Assembly (NCBI GenBank): GCA_014380605.1
Contig: JACMJO010000081.1
Location: 1 to 5,651, forward strand
Direction: 5' to 3'
DNA from: Fimbriimonadaceae bacterium
Lineage (GTDB): Bacteria > Armatimonadota > Fimbriimonadia > Fimbriimonadales > Fimbriimonadaceae
DNA length: 5,651 bases
The translations under genes were made by a program, and so were the position numbers. The first letter of the stretch is position 1, and every line of letters begins with the position of its first letter. Under the pieces are notes generated by a model. The model saw only the letters and a list, made by a program, of their open reading frames with translations, had not been told where the DNA came from and made no database searches. Shown here in pieces: positions 5,612 to 5,651 of this stretch.

Positions 5612-5651
5612 ATGAACATGCTTCGTCGGTTTGTGGAGTCCAACCCATTTA
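5612..5651 (+). CDS. start of an unidentified gene, cut by the window end
   Basis: After the hairpin and the TATAAT box, ATG codons at 5612 and 5618 share one frame and open MNMLRRFVESNPF up to the window end. ATG 5618 is better spaced for a leaderless start. A second frame from ATG 5608 (MNEHASSVCGVQP) is also open, so the frame is not certain. Thirteen codons do not allow any family assignment. Confidence 0.3.
   Translation, partial: MNMLRRFVESNPF

Overview
The window reads as a piece of chromosome from a diderm (LPS-making) bacterium of moderate GC, around 56% by eye. Evidence for this is the lipid A genes lpxA and lpxB lying next to each other. The style of LpxB (VPPGSWRRD in place of the proteobacterial VSPSVWAW) and weak Shine-Dalgarno signals at most starts would suit an under-sampled phylum; Armatimonadota is my low-confidence guess and was not tested. 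No rRNA, tRNA, CRISPR array, transposase or phage gene is visible.

Layout. Positions 6-134 (minus strand) hold the last ~42 codons of a single-stranded DNA-binding protein, ending in the diagnostic acidic tail DSDIPF. This abuts, head to head, an lpxA gene that has lost about its first 65 codons (LpxA homology 133-738). Both genes are cut at the same point, near 120-135, so this is a rearrangement or an assembly/cloning join. A short spacer of heptamer repeats in inverted arrangement (735-813) separates lpxA from lpxB (821-2203). LpxB carries an in-frame insertion of about 90 residues that looks like an acyl carrier protein (ACP) fold lacking its phosphopantetheine serine. This is the most unusual thing in the window. 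After 39 bases comes a complete M3-family zinc oligoendopeptidase (2243-4054). It converges on, and overlaps by 10 bases, an adenosine-deaminase-family gene on the minus strand (4045-5031). An 85-base divergent spacer leads to an OsmC-family peroxiredoxin (5117-5530), then a perfect 9-bp hairpin and the probable start of another gene that runs off the window.

How the genes relate. LpxA (acyl-ACP dependent) and LpxB catalyse the first and the disaccharide-forming steps of lipid A synthesis. They are co-directional and probably co-transcribed, perhaps with the M3 peptidase. The deaminase and OsmC are separate housekeeping or stress genes around a divergent promoter region. Apart from the LpxB insertion and the left-end junction the region looks ordinary, and I do not see a new multi-gene system.
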